Assembly (NCBI RefSeq): GCF_003231285.1
Contig: NZ_QKNS01000010.1
Location: 1 to 64,000 of the forward strand
Reading direction: 5' to 3'
DNA: 64,000 bases
DNA from: Hymenobacter sediminis
GTDB taxonomy: Bacteria; Bacteroidota; Bacteroidia; Cytophagales; Hymenobacteraceae
Below are positions 51,885-60,744 of the stretch, one piece after another; the first letter of the stretch is position 1, and each line of letters opens with the position of its first letter. A model generated the notes under the pieces. It saw only the letters and a list, made by a program, of their open reading frames with translations, was not told where the DNA came from and did not search any database. The position numbers were made by a program, and so were the translations under genes.

Positions 51885-52255
51885 AGCAGTGGAAAGGATT
51901 GAAAGTGGAACAATCCCCAATACTAGCTAAGCTGGGGAGGCAAGTCTAGGACATACTTTCGCCTTTTGTGACAGGAGTTAGTACTCCTTATAGGGTCTGC
52001 AGCCTGACTTCTCTGTGGCCTTGAGAGGGATAGTCCATCATCCGATTATCTACAGCAAAAAGCCTCAGTTGAATGGTTGAGGCTTTTTATGCGGGGAGGT
52101 ATGCGTGGCTGCGTGGACTGGGCGCCGCGGACGCCACGATACTGCCTTGGCGGCGAGTGTAGTTTATTCCGTACCAGGCTGTTGCTGGCATGCAACCATT
52201 TTAAACCCGAAAGAATCTAAAAAGCAGCTGCTTCTGGCTTTCCTCACCCTCGGCT
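51885..52255. other. Intergenic stretch with a hairpin
   Basis: About 370 bases holding the promoter of the Kazal-type gene and, at 52057-52088, AAAAAGCCTCA pairing with TGAGGCTTTTT, a terminator-like hairpin whose parent gene is not evident. It may mark the end of a lost gene or a small RNA. Confidence 0.4.
52057..52088. terminator. Orphan terminator-like hairpin
   Basis: AAAAAGCCTCA (52057-52067) and TGAGGCTTTTT (52078-52088) form an 11-bp stem. There is no gene immediately upstream on either strand to which it clearly belongs. Confidence 0.6.
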
Positions 52256-52702
52256 ATGCGGACCCTATCCCTGCTCTTGATTTTAGGTAGCCTGATAAGC
52301 TGCCAAAAAGATAACGCCGCCCCTACTACTGCTGCTGCGCTGCTACCGGGCGATTGGTACCAACAAAGCGTAACGTTTTATCACTACGACCTGGACGGCC
52401 GCCTGCGCGGTGAGCAGACGAGTCCGTCTGGCCCTAACAATAAGCTGATCGTAACGGACAGTACGATTGCCTACTACAGCGACATCAGCATTGGTCCGGG
52501 TCCGGGTCCCACGCCAGGACAGTGGGTGGTGCGCCGCTACTCCCTGCAGGGGGATACCATCCGCTATGTGAATTACGGCCGGCCTGAGGTCATCAAGGAG
52601 ATTTCCACCCGCCGCCTCGTCCTGCATCATCCCGGCAAAGCCGCCATCAATCCCGGCTTCAGTACCGGCTACAGTGAGTACGACGCGACCTATACCCGTT
52701 AA
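52256..52702 (+). CDS. Hypothetical lipoprotein (lipocalin-like)
   Basis: 148 residues from ATG 52256. Lipoprotein signal MRTLSLLLILGSLISC (Cys 16) and linker QKDNAAPTTAA. The rest is one small beta-barrel-like domain: LPGDWYQQSVTFYHYDLDG, YSDISIGPGPGPTPGQWVV and LQGDTIRYVNYG. The 'L.G.W' start is that of lipocalin-like Bacteroidota lipoproteins. Function unknown. Terminator at 52786-52818. Confidence 0.7.
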   Translation: MRTLSLLLILGSLISCQKDNAAPTTAAALLPGDWYQQSVTFYHYDLDGRLRGEQTSPSGPNNKLIVTDSTIAYYSDISIGPGPGPTPGQWVVRRYSLQGDTIRYVNYGRPEVIKEISTRRLVLHHPGKAAINPGFSTGYSEYDATYTR

Positions 52703-52785
52703 GCAGTCGTCTTTGACTGCATTTCTTATAGCCAGGTACCTCTATAGTTGGGGCGGGGCGCGCTGTGGAGGAGCACTTATAAACC

Positions 52786-52818
52786 AAAAGCCCCGACACG
52801 CTGTGTATCGGGGCTTTT
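52786..52818 (+). terminator. Terminator after the 52256 lipoprotein gene
   Basis: AAAAGCCCCGA (52786-52796) pairs perfectly with TCGGGGCTTTT (52808-52818). 84 bases past the stop codon. Confidence 0.75.
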
Positions 52819-53070
52819 AATTGAAGTTGCAGGACTCTGTTGTAGCAGGATTTGTTAATAATTTACTTAGCTACTCACTAGCAAGCCTTCCGTATGGAGC
52901 CCATGGGACAAGTTGCTTCACTGGTAGCGGCAGATTCTTGCCTGAAGCCCAAGAACAGCTGCGCCCCTGCCCGCTTGCTGAATCTGGGCAACCGCAATGC
53001 TTTGCTGCTTGCGCCCCTAGCCAAAGAGCAGCCAATGCCTTTTCAAGTAAAAAATCGCCGCCCTTAGGTG
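52819..53070. other. Intergenic stretch before kup
   Basis: About 250 bases between the lipoprotein terminator and the 3' end of kup. An open + strand frame (52821-53261) runs into kup antisense and has no coding features. Confidence 0.35.
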
Positions 53071-55017
53071 TTAATCGCGCTGTAGATGCAGCTCAGGACG
53101 CGGCGGCATATGCAGGGGCACGTTTTCAATGGTGTACGTGCTGTTATCGAGACCGAAGCTTTCCGTTTCAGAAGCGCCGAGTCCTTTCAGCCACCCGTGC
53201 AGGCGCAGAGCCAGCCGCTGCCAGCCGCGCAGCAGGTATTCGTAGGGAAGGGTTTTGTTGAGAATGACAAACTGAAAGTCGCCGGCCATTTCCTGCCCGC
53301 GTAGACTTTCATAGCGCGAGGTGATGTCAACTTCCTGGTTCTGCACCAGCTCCGTGACAACCTGCCGGAACATGTAGTTCAGGGCGTGGTCGACGCGGAA
53401 GCCAAGGTAGAAGTCGATGCGCACCAACTCGTCGGGCAGGATGTGCTCCACGTGGTAGCGACGGGTATAGGGGTCGTCGGTGGTGTGCACGTGCACGAGG
53501 TAGTACACGTCGGCCCGCTTGGGGCGGCGCTTAAAGATGCTGTGGATGATACCGTTTTCCACCTGCCGCGGATTTTCTGATTTGGTCAAATACACTAGGT
53601 GGGTGGCGTAGCGCGGCACGGAATCGTCGTTGCTGAGCTGCTTGAGCAGGGGTAGGTAGTCGGCCAGCGGGGTAAACTCAGTCAGTTCGTTGCGGATGCG
53701 CTGGCCCACAATCCAGCTCAGCATCACCAGCAGCAGCACGCCCGCCAGCAGTACCGACAGCCAGCCGCCGTGGGTGAACTTGGCCAGGTTGGCCGTCAGG
53801 AAGGAGCCCTCAATCACCACGTACAGCCCAATCAGTCCCACGATCCACAGCCAGCCGACGCGCCGCATGCGCAGGTAGTAAGCCAGCAGGGCCGTAGTCA
53901 TCAGCATCGTTACTGTCACGGCCAGTCCGAAGGCCGCCTCCATGTTGCCTGACTCACGGAAGTAAAGCACCACGCCCACGCAGCCGGCGCACAGCAGCCA
54001 GTTCAAGGAAGGCACGTAGGCTTGGCCGCGCAGCTCGGTGGGGTAGTTGACGAGCACCTTGGGCCAGAACCGCAGCCGCAGGGCCTCGATAACCAGCGTA
54101 AAGGAGCCCGAAATCAGCGCCTGCGAGGCAATTATGGTAGCCAGTGTGCACAGACCGATAGCCGGCAGCAAGGCCCACTTCGGGATGAGCAGGAAAAACA
54201 GGTTTTGTTCGCCCAGTGGGGCACCCTGGTGCTGCAGCAGCCAGGCCCCCTGACCCAGGTAATTGAGCACAAGGCAGGTCTTGACGAAACCCCAGGACAG
54301 GTAGATGTTCTTGCGGCCTACGTGACCCATGTCAGCATACAGGGCCTCCGCGCCGGTGCTGCACAGGAAGATGGAGCCCAACAGCCAGAACGCGCCCGGC
54401 ACCTGCGTGAGCATCACCAAGGCGTAGTGCGGGCTCAAAGCGCGCAGAATGCTCGGCTCCTGCACCAGGTGCGAAACACCCAGCACGGCCAGCATGGAAA
54501 AAAACACCAGCATGACCGGCCCGAAGAGCCGACCGATAACCTGGGTGCCGAACTGCTGAAACGCGAACAAGGCGGCCAGAATGGCCAGCACGATGGGCAC
54601 CGTGTTCAGTCCTGGCCATACCATGCGTAGCCCCTCAATGGCCGAAGCGACCGAAATGGGCGGAGTAATGATGCCGTCGGCCAGCAGGGCTGCTGCCCCA
54701 ATAATGGCTGGCAGGTAGAGGTAGCGCACCGGTAACCGTCGCAGCCGGGCGTACAGGGCCAGAATGCCGCCCTCGCCGTGGTTGTCGGCGCGCAACGCAA
54801 TGAACACATACTTCACGGTGGTGAGCAAAGTGAGCGTCCAGATAATACTGCTAATCGTACCCAGCACCACGGTTTCGGTGATGGGCTGCGTTACGAATAC
54901 CCCACGGACTGTATAGAGCGGGGAAGTGCCAATGTCACCGTAGACGATGCCCAGGGCGACGAGCGTGCCGGCGGCGGTGAGGTGGGTATGTAAAGTTGAA
55001 GCAGGCGAATGAGACAT
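53071..55017 (-). CDS. kup: Low-affinity K+ transporter Kup
   Basis: 648 residues. Family signature at the start: LVALGIVYGDIGTSPLYTVR (residues 17-36), then about 12 transmembrane helices with DNHGEGGILALYARLRRL, PPISVASAIEGLRMVWPGLN and DMGHVGRKNIYLSWGFVKTC, and a cytosolic C-terminal domain from about residue 460 (VPRYATHLVYLTKSENPRQV). It imports K+ with H+. Single gene. Complements the ion and pH genes at 10-21 kb. Confidence 0.95.
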   Translation of the reverse strand: MSHSPASTLHTHLTAAGTLVALGIVYGDIGTSPLYTVRGVFVTQPITETVVLGTISSIIWTLTLLTTVKYVFIALRADNHGEGGILALYARLRRLPVRYLYLPAIIGAAALLADGIITPPISVASAIEGLRMVWPGLNTVPIVLAILAALFAFQQFGTQVIGRLFGPVMLVFFSMLAVLGVSHLVQEPSILRALSPHYALVMLTQVPGAFWLLGSIFLCSTGAEALYADMGHVGRKNIYLSWGFVKTCLVLNYLGQGAWLLQHQGAPLGEQNLFFLLIPKWALLPAIGLCTLATIIASQALISGSFTLVIEALRLRFWPKVLVNYPTELRGQAYVPSLNWLLCAGCVGVVLYFRESGNMEAAFGLAVTVTMLMTTALLAYYLRMRRVGWLWIVGLIGLYVVIEGSFLTANLAKFTHGGWLSVLLAGVLLLVMLSWIVGQRIRNELTEFTPLADYLPLLKQLSNDDSVPRYATHLVYLTKSENPRQVENGIIHSIFKRRPKRADVYYLVHVHTTDDPYTRRYHVEHILPDELVRIDFYLGFRVDHALNYMFRQVVTELVQNQEVDITSRYESLRGQEMAGDFQFVILNKTLPYEYLLRGWQRLALRLHGWLKGLGASETESFGLDNSTYTIENVPLHMPPRPELHLQRD

Positions 55018-55193
55018 GCAGGCAAACGAAAGTGAACAATGGCCCAGTTTACGGACAATTGCCTTTCCTGATAGCCCAGGGTGAGTTGACGCCTAGCGTT
55101 GAGCTATCGGGTCCACCCGCGCTGGCTGGGTATTGCCGCATAATAGCCTGATCATGCAGCTTTTGGGCAACTGCAAGCTGCTTTAGCTGAATT
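55018..55193. other. Intergenic stretch upstream of kup
   Basis: About 175 bases containing the kup promoter region; no feature beyond the palindrome that follows. Confidence 0.35.
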
Positions 55194-55232
55194 CGCTCCC
55201 TTAGCTGAACCTAATGTTCAGCTAAGGGAGCG
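55194..55232. repeat. 39-bp hairpin sharing the TTAGCTGAAC core (copy B)
   Basis: CGCTCCCTTAGCTGAAC (55194-55210) pairs perfectly with GTTCAGCTAAGGGAGCG (55216-55232), loop CTAAT. The inner TTAGCTGAAC...GTTCAGCTAA matches the palindrome at 10088-10118, while the outer arms differ but are self-complementary in each. Located between the M14 peptidase stop (- strand, ~185 bases upstream of it in transcription order) and kup; could be a terminator for the peptidase. Confidence 0.75.
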
Positions 55233-55415
55233 AAACCGAACCGTCAAAAGAAGTAGTTGGCGCTGTGTACGCATCGTACGGAAGCAGACACTGATTTCCC
55301 TCGCCGCCTGATCAGTGAGTTCATCTAGTGTAGACTCGCGTCCCAGACATTCGCATCTGCTTCGCCGGTTAGCCTGGCGGGAGCAGTAAAGATCAACTGG
55401 GTCGCTCCCTCTTCT

Positions 55416-57203
55416 TTAATTCAGCTCGCGAGCAATGGGGTAGCGCAAGGGGTAGGGGTGGCCTGGCCCGGCGTGCTCGTAGAGCCAGGCAAGCCGCGCG
55501 TCCGGGTCGGCGGCAAAGGCGGAATCGGCGCGGAGCTTGGCCTCAAATTCTGCCTTCAGTGCCGGATCAGTTGCCAGCAGGCGCTCGCCCAGTGCGGCCA
55601 GCACGAAGGCATCGGTGCTGGGCGCGGGGGCCAGCATCTCGGGAAAGAATCCCCAGGCCAGGAACGAGTCCTGGCATTCCGGCTCCAGCAGCGCGGCGGC
55701 CAGCAGCCCATTGGGCTGATCGGCGGGCACACGCACGCTGCCTGCCGGCATCGTCTGCTCCGCCAGCTGGTGCCGGAAGGTGGCCGTCATCGGTACGCGG
55801 CCTTCATTAGGCTGCAACAGCCGGGGTGCCACCAGCCGCACCTGATCCACTTGCAGCGTACGCGGAGCCGCTAGCGTCTCAAACGTGATGCCGTGCAGGC
55901 GCAGGCGGTCAAGTACCTCCGTTTGCGCAGCGGGCACCCACCAGGCCTTGGGTAAGCGCACCGTCTCGGTAGGCTGCTGGCCGATGATGGGCATGCGAAA
56001 CGTAATTGGCCGGCCAAGCCAGTGCTGCTCCAGCCGACCCGATGCCGGCGACAGATAGGTGTCGAAGGCTATTCCCTTGAACTGCTCGATCCAGCCGATG
56101 GGCTGAGGAGCCGGGGTCCAGCGGGTGAGCAGCTCCACCGGACGGCTCGCCCGATCCGCGGCCTTGGCCGCGGCAATACGGCCGGCATCCTGCGCCGCAA
56201 GTTTCAGGGCCGCTTCCAGCAGTACGTAGGTGCCCAGCACCCGCTGGCGGTAGGGCTTGAGCATGTGGTTCTCGACCAGCACGGTCGGCACACTGATGAA
56301 ATCGCCGTAACCGGTGGAGTAGCGCGGGCCTTCGGGGCTGTAGCGAATACCTTTAGTTGGCTCGCGCGTATCGATCGGGCTGGGGTATATCGTGGGCGTA
56401 TGCCCCGCCTTGGTAAGCGCCTGCATGACGGCCGGGCCAAAGCGACCTTGCAGCCAGTCGGCGGTAGCCCGGTGGCGCGCATACGTGCCCCAGCCCGCGT
56501 AAGTGAAGGTCACGTCGTACTGCATATCGAAGCCTTCGCTGACGTGGCAATCAATATAGAGCAGGGGATCCAGCGCGCGGAGCAGCCCGATCATTGCGCG
56601 CGTTTCCGGCGCATCCGCCTTTCCGTAGTCCCGGTTCAGGTCAATGTTGCGGGCGTTGGCATCCCGCCCTTTCTCGGCCGGGCCACGCACATGCACAAAG
56701 TTCCACGGACTCATCTGCTCGTGACCGTCGATGTTATAAATGGGCACGAACACCAGATCAACCCGGTCCAGCAGGTCATCCTTGCCGCGCAATGCTATGT
56801 CGCGCAGCAGCATCAGCCCGGCATCCTTGCCATCAATCTCGCCCGAGTGGATGCCCGCCTGCACCAGCACGACCGGCTTGGACGCGCCGCCCTTGCTAGC
56901 GCGCACGTACAGCAGGTCGCGGCCTTCCCCCGTGCGGCCGAAGGTCTGCAGGGTGATAAGGGGGGAAGCCGCGTCGAGCCGTTCCAGCCAGGACCGGACC
57001 TCGGCGTAGCGTGGGGTGGTTTGAAAGCCAGCTGCTTCTGCCGGCGTGATCCAGGCATGATCTGACTTAACAATCAATCGTTCGCTCTTGCCGGACCACG
57101 GCAGGGTAGGAGGTAGCGTAAGGACATCCTGGGCCCTCAGGCTCGTAGAACCGGAGCAGACCAGTGCTGCCACGATACTTACCCTACAAACGATACTGGG
57201 CAT
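55416..57203 (-). CDS. M14 family zinc carboxypeptidase
   Basis: 595 residues from ATG 57203 (MPSIVCRVSIVAALVCSGST), a signal peptide cut near AQ. The M14 catalytic domain fills about residues 55-330: zinc ligands His 119, Glu 122 (GIHSGEIDGKDAG) and His 220 (IDCHVSEG), Arg in RNIDLNRDY (substrate carboxylate), and catalytic Glu 311 (TVLVENHML). A ~260-residue C-terminal beta-rich region follows (MPIIGQQPTETVRLPKAWWV). It is secreted and removes C-terminal residues from peptides or peptidoglycan stems; the long tail is common in Bacteroidota M14 proteins. Single gene. Confidence 0.92.
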   Translation of the reverse strand: MPSIVCRVSIVAALVCSGSTSLRAQDVLTLPPTLPWSGKSERLIVKSDHAWITPAEAAGFQTTPRYAEVRSWLERLDAASPLITLQTFGRTGEGRDLLYVRASKGGASKPVVLVQAGIHSGEIDGKDAGLMLLRDIALRGKDDLLDRVDLVFVPIYNIDGHEQMSPWNFVHVRGPAEKGRDANARNIDLNRDYGKADAPETRAMIGLLRALDPLLYIDCHVSEGFDMQYDVTFTYAGWGTYARHRATADWLQGRFGPAVMQALTKAGHTPTIYPSPIDTREPTKGIRYSPEGPRYSTGYGDFISVPTVLVENHMLKPYRQRVLGTYVLLEAALKLAAQDAGRIAAAKAADRASRPVELLTRWTPAPQPIGWIEQFKGIAFDTYLSPASGRLEQHWLGRPITFRMPIIGQQPTETVRLPKAWWVPAAQTEVLDRLRLHGITFETLAAPRTLQVDQVRLVAPRLLQPNEGRVPMTATFRHQLAEQTMPAGSVRVPADQPNGLLAAALLEPECQDSFLAWGFFPEMLAPAPSTDAFVLAALGERLLATDPALKAEFEAKLRADSAFAADPDARLAWLYEHAGPGHPYPLRYPIARELN

Positions 57204-57541
57204 TATGGTCTTTCTAAACAAAAGAAAAAGGTTACGAGTGAATGGTTGAGTAGTCACCCGGTGTAGACTACTTCGAGTATAAGCCTCCGTGACGGAGGAC
57301 TGTTGAAGTGGTTATTGCCTCCACTGAAACAGAACTCTCTGGGGAGTACAGCGGCGCGCATTGCTATTTGCGCATTTGACTGCCTTGGTATCCAGCGTGC
57401 AACAGGCGATGATTAGCTACCCAACTTCCAGGTACTACTGTTAATGCTACCATCACGACTACTCAACCGGGAGCCAATGGTAGTCGGCACGCCCATAAGA
57501 CTAGTCAACTACTCGCAAAGCTAACCAGGATCAAAGAAATT
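57204..57541. other. Intergenic stretch
   Basis: About 340 bases; promoter region of the peptidase gene on the - strand, nothing else recognised before the receptor ghost. Confidence 0.35.
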
Positions 57542-57790
57542 TGCATCATAGTTGCATTTAACAAACTAAGTTGATACTTCCGTAGCACCATGTATTGTAG
57601 CCGTATTAGTCCTGCTTGGTCTATGGAGAAGCCTATGGTACCGGGCCGCGTGGAAACCTTGGATGGTAGGCAGCCATTAAAACGGGTAAGCTTAGTGATA
57701 CACTCCACAGGATTCAGCACGACTACCACATCGGCGGATACTTGCCAAGTAAACAGGCTGCTGAGCAGTCCTGCATTTTGATTGCCCCAT
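57542..57790 (+). pseudogene. Ghost of the 5' end of a TonB-dependent receptor gene
   Basis: This segment parallels 63585-63840. It begins with the same motif, TGCATCATAGTTGCA (57542-57556), followed after the same distance (29 bases) by TTG at 57571, then decayed coding sequence: VPGRVETLDGRQPLKRVSLV, then TTTTSADTCQVNRLLS, matching VLGRVEATDTGRPLELVSVF and TATTSAGTFRLAGLP of the intact gene. The first ~20 codons contain several stops and the frame ends after about 60 codons. It is an inactivated duplicate of the promoter plus carboxypeptidase-regulatory domain. Confidence 0.75.
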
Positions 57791-57872
57791 AGTCTGACTA
57801 CCGTACTACAGTCCTGTATTCTATCTCCGCGGTGATGCTACCCCTAGCTAGGGTAGTATACTCTCCCTACCC

Positions 57873-58180
57873 ATGGGTAGCACCCCTCTCGTTCGCCTAC
57901 TGGTGCGCCGTTTACCGAGTTCTTTTTGGCCGGAAGCCGGTGGCAGCATTGTGTTGCTGCTGGGTGCGGTGCTTGAATTGGTGCTGCCCAACACGCAAGC
58001 GCGTATCGCACGCTCCCGGCTCTAAGGGAAAAGTGGTGTTTTATGCTGGAGTCAGGTGTACATGCCACCCTGGCGGGGGTGCTGACTCTAGGTCATTCCC
58101 TTTCGTACGCTGTACAACTGGGAGGATTGGTTAAAAGCTGGGGTAAGGCAGCTAAAAGCCGCCGTACGCCAGAGGCTTGA
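57873..58180 (+). pseudogene. Ghost of nhaA with a large internal deletion
   Basis: From ATG 57873 the frame reads STPLVRLLVRRLPSSFWPEA then GGSIVLLLGAVLELVLPNTQ, matching the first ~45 residues of the nhaA gene at 19860 (AELVRPLVRPFAEFFRREAA, SGIVLMLSAVLALVLANTTW). After a stop, a second frame gives LESGVHATLAGVLTLGHSLS, the counterpart of LESGIHATLAGVLLAGAIPS, about 200 codons further on in the parent. The gene is therefore collapsed to its two ends. It sits right after the receptor ghost. Confidence 0.7.
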
Positions 58181-58186
58181 ATTTGA

Positions 58187-58194
58187 TAACTTTG
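58187..58194 (+). promoter_or_regulatory. -7 box TAACTTTG, four bases before the AraC start codon
   Basis: Fits TAnnTTTG. With ATG 58199 four bases downstream the transcript would be almost leaderless, as also at 62917-62929. No TTG at the usual -33 distance. Confidence 0.45.
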
Positions 58195-58198
58195 CTCT

Positions 58199-59101
58199 AT
58201 GTCAAAGCCCGAAAGCCTGGCCGAATTTTATCAGCACCATTTTCAGGAGCTCCCCCCGGCCAGGCCCCTGGAGCGGGGGCAAGTCAATGTATTCCGACTA
58301 GAAGACGTGCTGGCCCCCAGCGCGGAGCCAGTACAGTACAGCCGCCGCGATTTTTATAAAATCACCCTCATCCGCGGCCGCAACGCGTATCACTACGCCG
58401 ACAAAAGCTTGGAAATAACCGGGCCGACGCTGTTATTTTTCAACCCCCAGGTGCCCTACACCTGGCAGCCGCTCTCGGAAGACACAACTGGCTTTTTCTG
58501 CATATTCCGCGAAGCGTTCTTTCACGGTTGGGGCACCCCGCCCCTGACAGAACTGCCGCTGTTTCAGCCCGGCAGCACCCCCGCTTTCCCTCTCACGGCC
58601 GCGCAAGACGAAGCGGTAAGTGCCCTGTATGAGAAAATGCTGGCCGAGCTTCACTCCGACTATCCCCTTAAATACGAATTGCTGCGCAGCTACGCGTCGG
58701 AACTGATTCACTACGCCCTCAAGCTGCGACCCACCGAGGCCCGCTACCAGCACCCCGATGCCAAATCACGCCTGACGTCCGTATTTCTGGAGCTTCTCGA
58801 GCGGCAGTTTCCCATCGAGTCCCCCACCCAGCGCCTTGCTCTGCGCTCGGCCAGCGACTTTGCCCGGCAGTTAGCCGTGCACGTCAATCATCTCAACCGC
58901 TGCGTGCGCGATACGACCGGCAAAACCACTACGGACCACATTGCTGAGCGCCTGGCCGGCGAAGCCCGGGCTCTGCTCCGGCACACCGACTGGAATATTG
59001 CCGAAGTCGGCTACAGCCTCGGCTTTGACGAGCCCGCCAACTTCAACTACTTCTTCAAGAAGCACACTGGCCTAGTCCCCTCGGTTTTCCGGCGGGTTTG
59101 A
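58199..59101 (+). CDS. AraC-family regulator (cassette B)
   Basis: 300 residues. N-terminal cupin-like arm (VNVFRLEDVLAPSAEPVQYS, RRDFYKITLIRGRNAYHYAD) and C-terminal double HTH (FARQLAVHVNHLNRCVRDTT, then IAEVGYSLGFDEPANFNYFF), the same plan and length as 30114-31016, its paralogue. It is followed after 120 bases by an SDR gene in the same direction, as in cassette A, and probably controls it. ATG 58199 starts directly at the tail of the nhaA ghost. Confidence 0.9.
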   Translation: MSKPESLAEFYQHHFQELPPARPLERGQVNVFRLEDVLAPSAEPVQYSRRDFYKITLIRGRNAYHYADKSLEITGPTLLFFNPQVPYTWQPLSEDTTGFFCIFREAFFHGWGTPPLTELPLFQPGSTPAFPLTAAQDEAVSALYEKMLAELHSDYPLKYELLRSYASELIHYALKLRPTEARYQHPDAKSRLTSVFLELLERQFPIESPTQRLALRSASDFARQLAVHVNHLNRCVRDTTGKTTTDHIAERLAGEARALLRHTDWNIAEVGYSLGFDEPANFNYFFKKHTGLVPSVFRRV

Positions 59102-59221
59102 ATTTCATAAGCATCGGCTTGAATCTCATAAGCTCCTGCCTGGGTGGGTACCCGACCTTTGCTGTCGTTAATCGAGTTGCTCGAATTAACGCGCAAACCC
59201 TCATTTCAACCATCCCCCCGC

Positions 59222-60091
59222 ATGGACACCCACGCACACAATCCGCAAGTCTGGTTTATCACCGGGGCCTCTAAAGGCTTCGGACTCGAGCTGGTAAAAC
59301 AACTGCTGGCTCAAGGCCACCAGGTAGCCGCCACTTCCCGCGACGTCAAGGAGCTGCGCGCCGCCGTCGGCTCCGAATCTTCCAGCTTCCTGCCGCTGGC
59401 CGTGGAGCTGACGGCCGAAGCCCGCGTAGGCGAAGCCATTACGGCCACTGTGCGGCAGTTCGGCCGCCTGGATGTAGTGGTCAACAATGCCGGCTACGGG
59501 CAGTTGGGCAGCCTGGAAGAAGTAACCGACGCCGAGGCCCGCGAAAACTTCGATATCAACGTGTTTGCCACGCTCAACGTCATTCGCCAGGCCATGCCGC
59601 AGCTACGCCAGCAACAGCGGGGGCACATCGTCAACTTTTCCTCTATTGCCGGCATTCAGGGCGGCTTCCCCGGTTGGGGCGTGTACTGCGCCACCAAGTT
59701 TGCGGTCGAAGGCCTCTCCGAAGCTCTGGCCGCAGAGGTCGCTCCGTTCGGGGTGAAAGTAACGGTGGTGGCGCCCGGCTATTTCCGCACCAACTTCCTG
59801 CAGTCCGGCTCCCTGAAGCTGGCCGCCGACAAACTACCGGCGTACCAGGTAGTGCGCGACAATGAAGCGTACCACGAGCAGGTGCGGGAAGCCAACTCCC
59901 AGCTCGGGGACCCCGCGAAAGGCGCCGCGGCCCTGATTCGGATGGTCGCAGCGCCCAATCCGCCCGTGCATCTGCTGCTGGGCGCTGACGCCTACGGCCT
60001 GGCCGAGGCGAAGATCAGGAGCCTACAGGCAGACATGGTGACCTGGCAAGCCCTGTCGCACGCCACCGCCGCCGAACCAGCCCACGCGTAG
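59222..60091 (+). CDS. Short-chain dehydrogenase/reductase (classical SDR)
   Basis: 289 residues from ATG 59222 (MDTHAHNPQVWFITGASKGF); an ATG 26 codons upstream lacks the usual spacing. TGASKGFG, NNAGYGQLG, catalytic Ser in SIAGIQGG and YCATKFAVEGLSE (Tyr and Lys). In the family this 'ASKGFG' group is NADPH-dependent with unknown carbonyl substrates. Paralogous in position, though not closely in sequence, to the SDR at 29200. Confidence 0.9.
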   Translation: MDTHAHNPQVWFITGASKGFGLELVKQLLAQGHQVAATSRDVKELRAAVGSESSSFLPLAVELTAEARVGEAITATVRQFGRLDVVVNNAGYGQLGSLEEVTDAEARENFDINVFATLNVIRQAMPQLRQQQRGHIVNFSSIAGIQGGFPGWGVYCATKFAVEGLSEALAAEVAPFGVKVTVVAPGYFRTNFLQSGSLKLAADKLPAYQVVRDNEAYHEQVREANSQLGDPAKGAAALIRMVAAPNPPVHLLLGADAYGLAEAKIRSLQADMVTWQALSHATAAEPAHA

Positions 60092-60185
60092 CTTTTACGG
60101 GAGTGGTCCGCCTGGCCCCAATTTTTGAAGACTGGGCGGGCCGCTTTAACTGTCTCTACTCCGGCCCTGAGCAGCTGCCGCGACA

Positions 60186-60453
60186 GGGCAATTCAACCAC
60201 GTAGTACACCCGCCCCGCTGGCACTCAACAAACGAGGGGCCGCAGGTGCGCCTGGATTGCGGAAAAGGCTAACGAGTTGTCGGTTTAGATTCTCCTGTGG
60301 CGTTGGAATCCTTGCTACGGATTAGGGAAGCCCATACTGAGAGCAAGCCCTTTTGCTATGCCTATCAACTGTCGGGTTAGGTAGACGATGATACGTCCCA
60401 TATTCTTAGCTGCTGAAGTTAGGTAGAAACAGTTAAACGCAATAGTACCAAAT
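60186..60453. repeat. Right copy of the ~268-bp dispersed repeat (inverted)
   Basis: Reverse complement of 1-268, with the same endpoints and few differences in its right ~220 bases. Lies in the 650-base gap between the SDR and TetR genes. Similarity may extend beyond 60453 into sequence not represented at the left window edge. Confidence 0.85.
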
Positions 60454-60702
60454 TGCTTGCAACTATCGATGGCACTCTACTGGGACAGGAAAGGGAAAAC
60501 GGCCCGCAGCGGGCGGACTCTTTTCGCAGAAACTCCACTAAACATAATCGTTGTTTTAACCCCATTCTTGGAATATGTACGGGTTTCGACTGCCGTTTGG
60601 GGCACTGCCGGCGTGGTACTTCGCCGGTGAGGGGTCCTATTTCGAGGGCATGCTGCTGTAGTTCGCCAGCAAACGGGAAAGAAGGAAAGCAATTTTTAAA
60701 TA
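60454..60702. other. Intergenic stretch upstream of the TetR gene
   Basis: About 250 bases with no gene I trust, ending in the TetR operator. Confidence 0.35.
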
Positions 60703-60716
60703 AGACCTTTTAGTCT
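60703..60716. promoter_or_regulatory. TetR operator site 1 (AGAC-N6-GTCT)
   Basis: AGACCTTTTAGTCT, 28 bases before ATG 60745, in the tetR-type gene's own promoter. Matches sites 2 and 3 in architecture: AGAC, six bases starting with C, GTCT. Confidence 0.65.
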
Positions 60717-60744
60717 ATATTTACACCACCAATCCGTCCTCACC

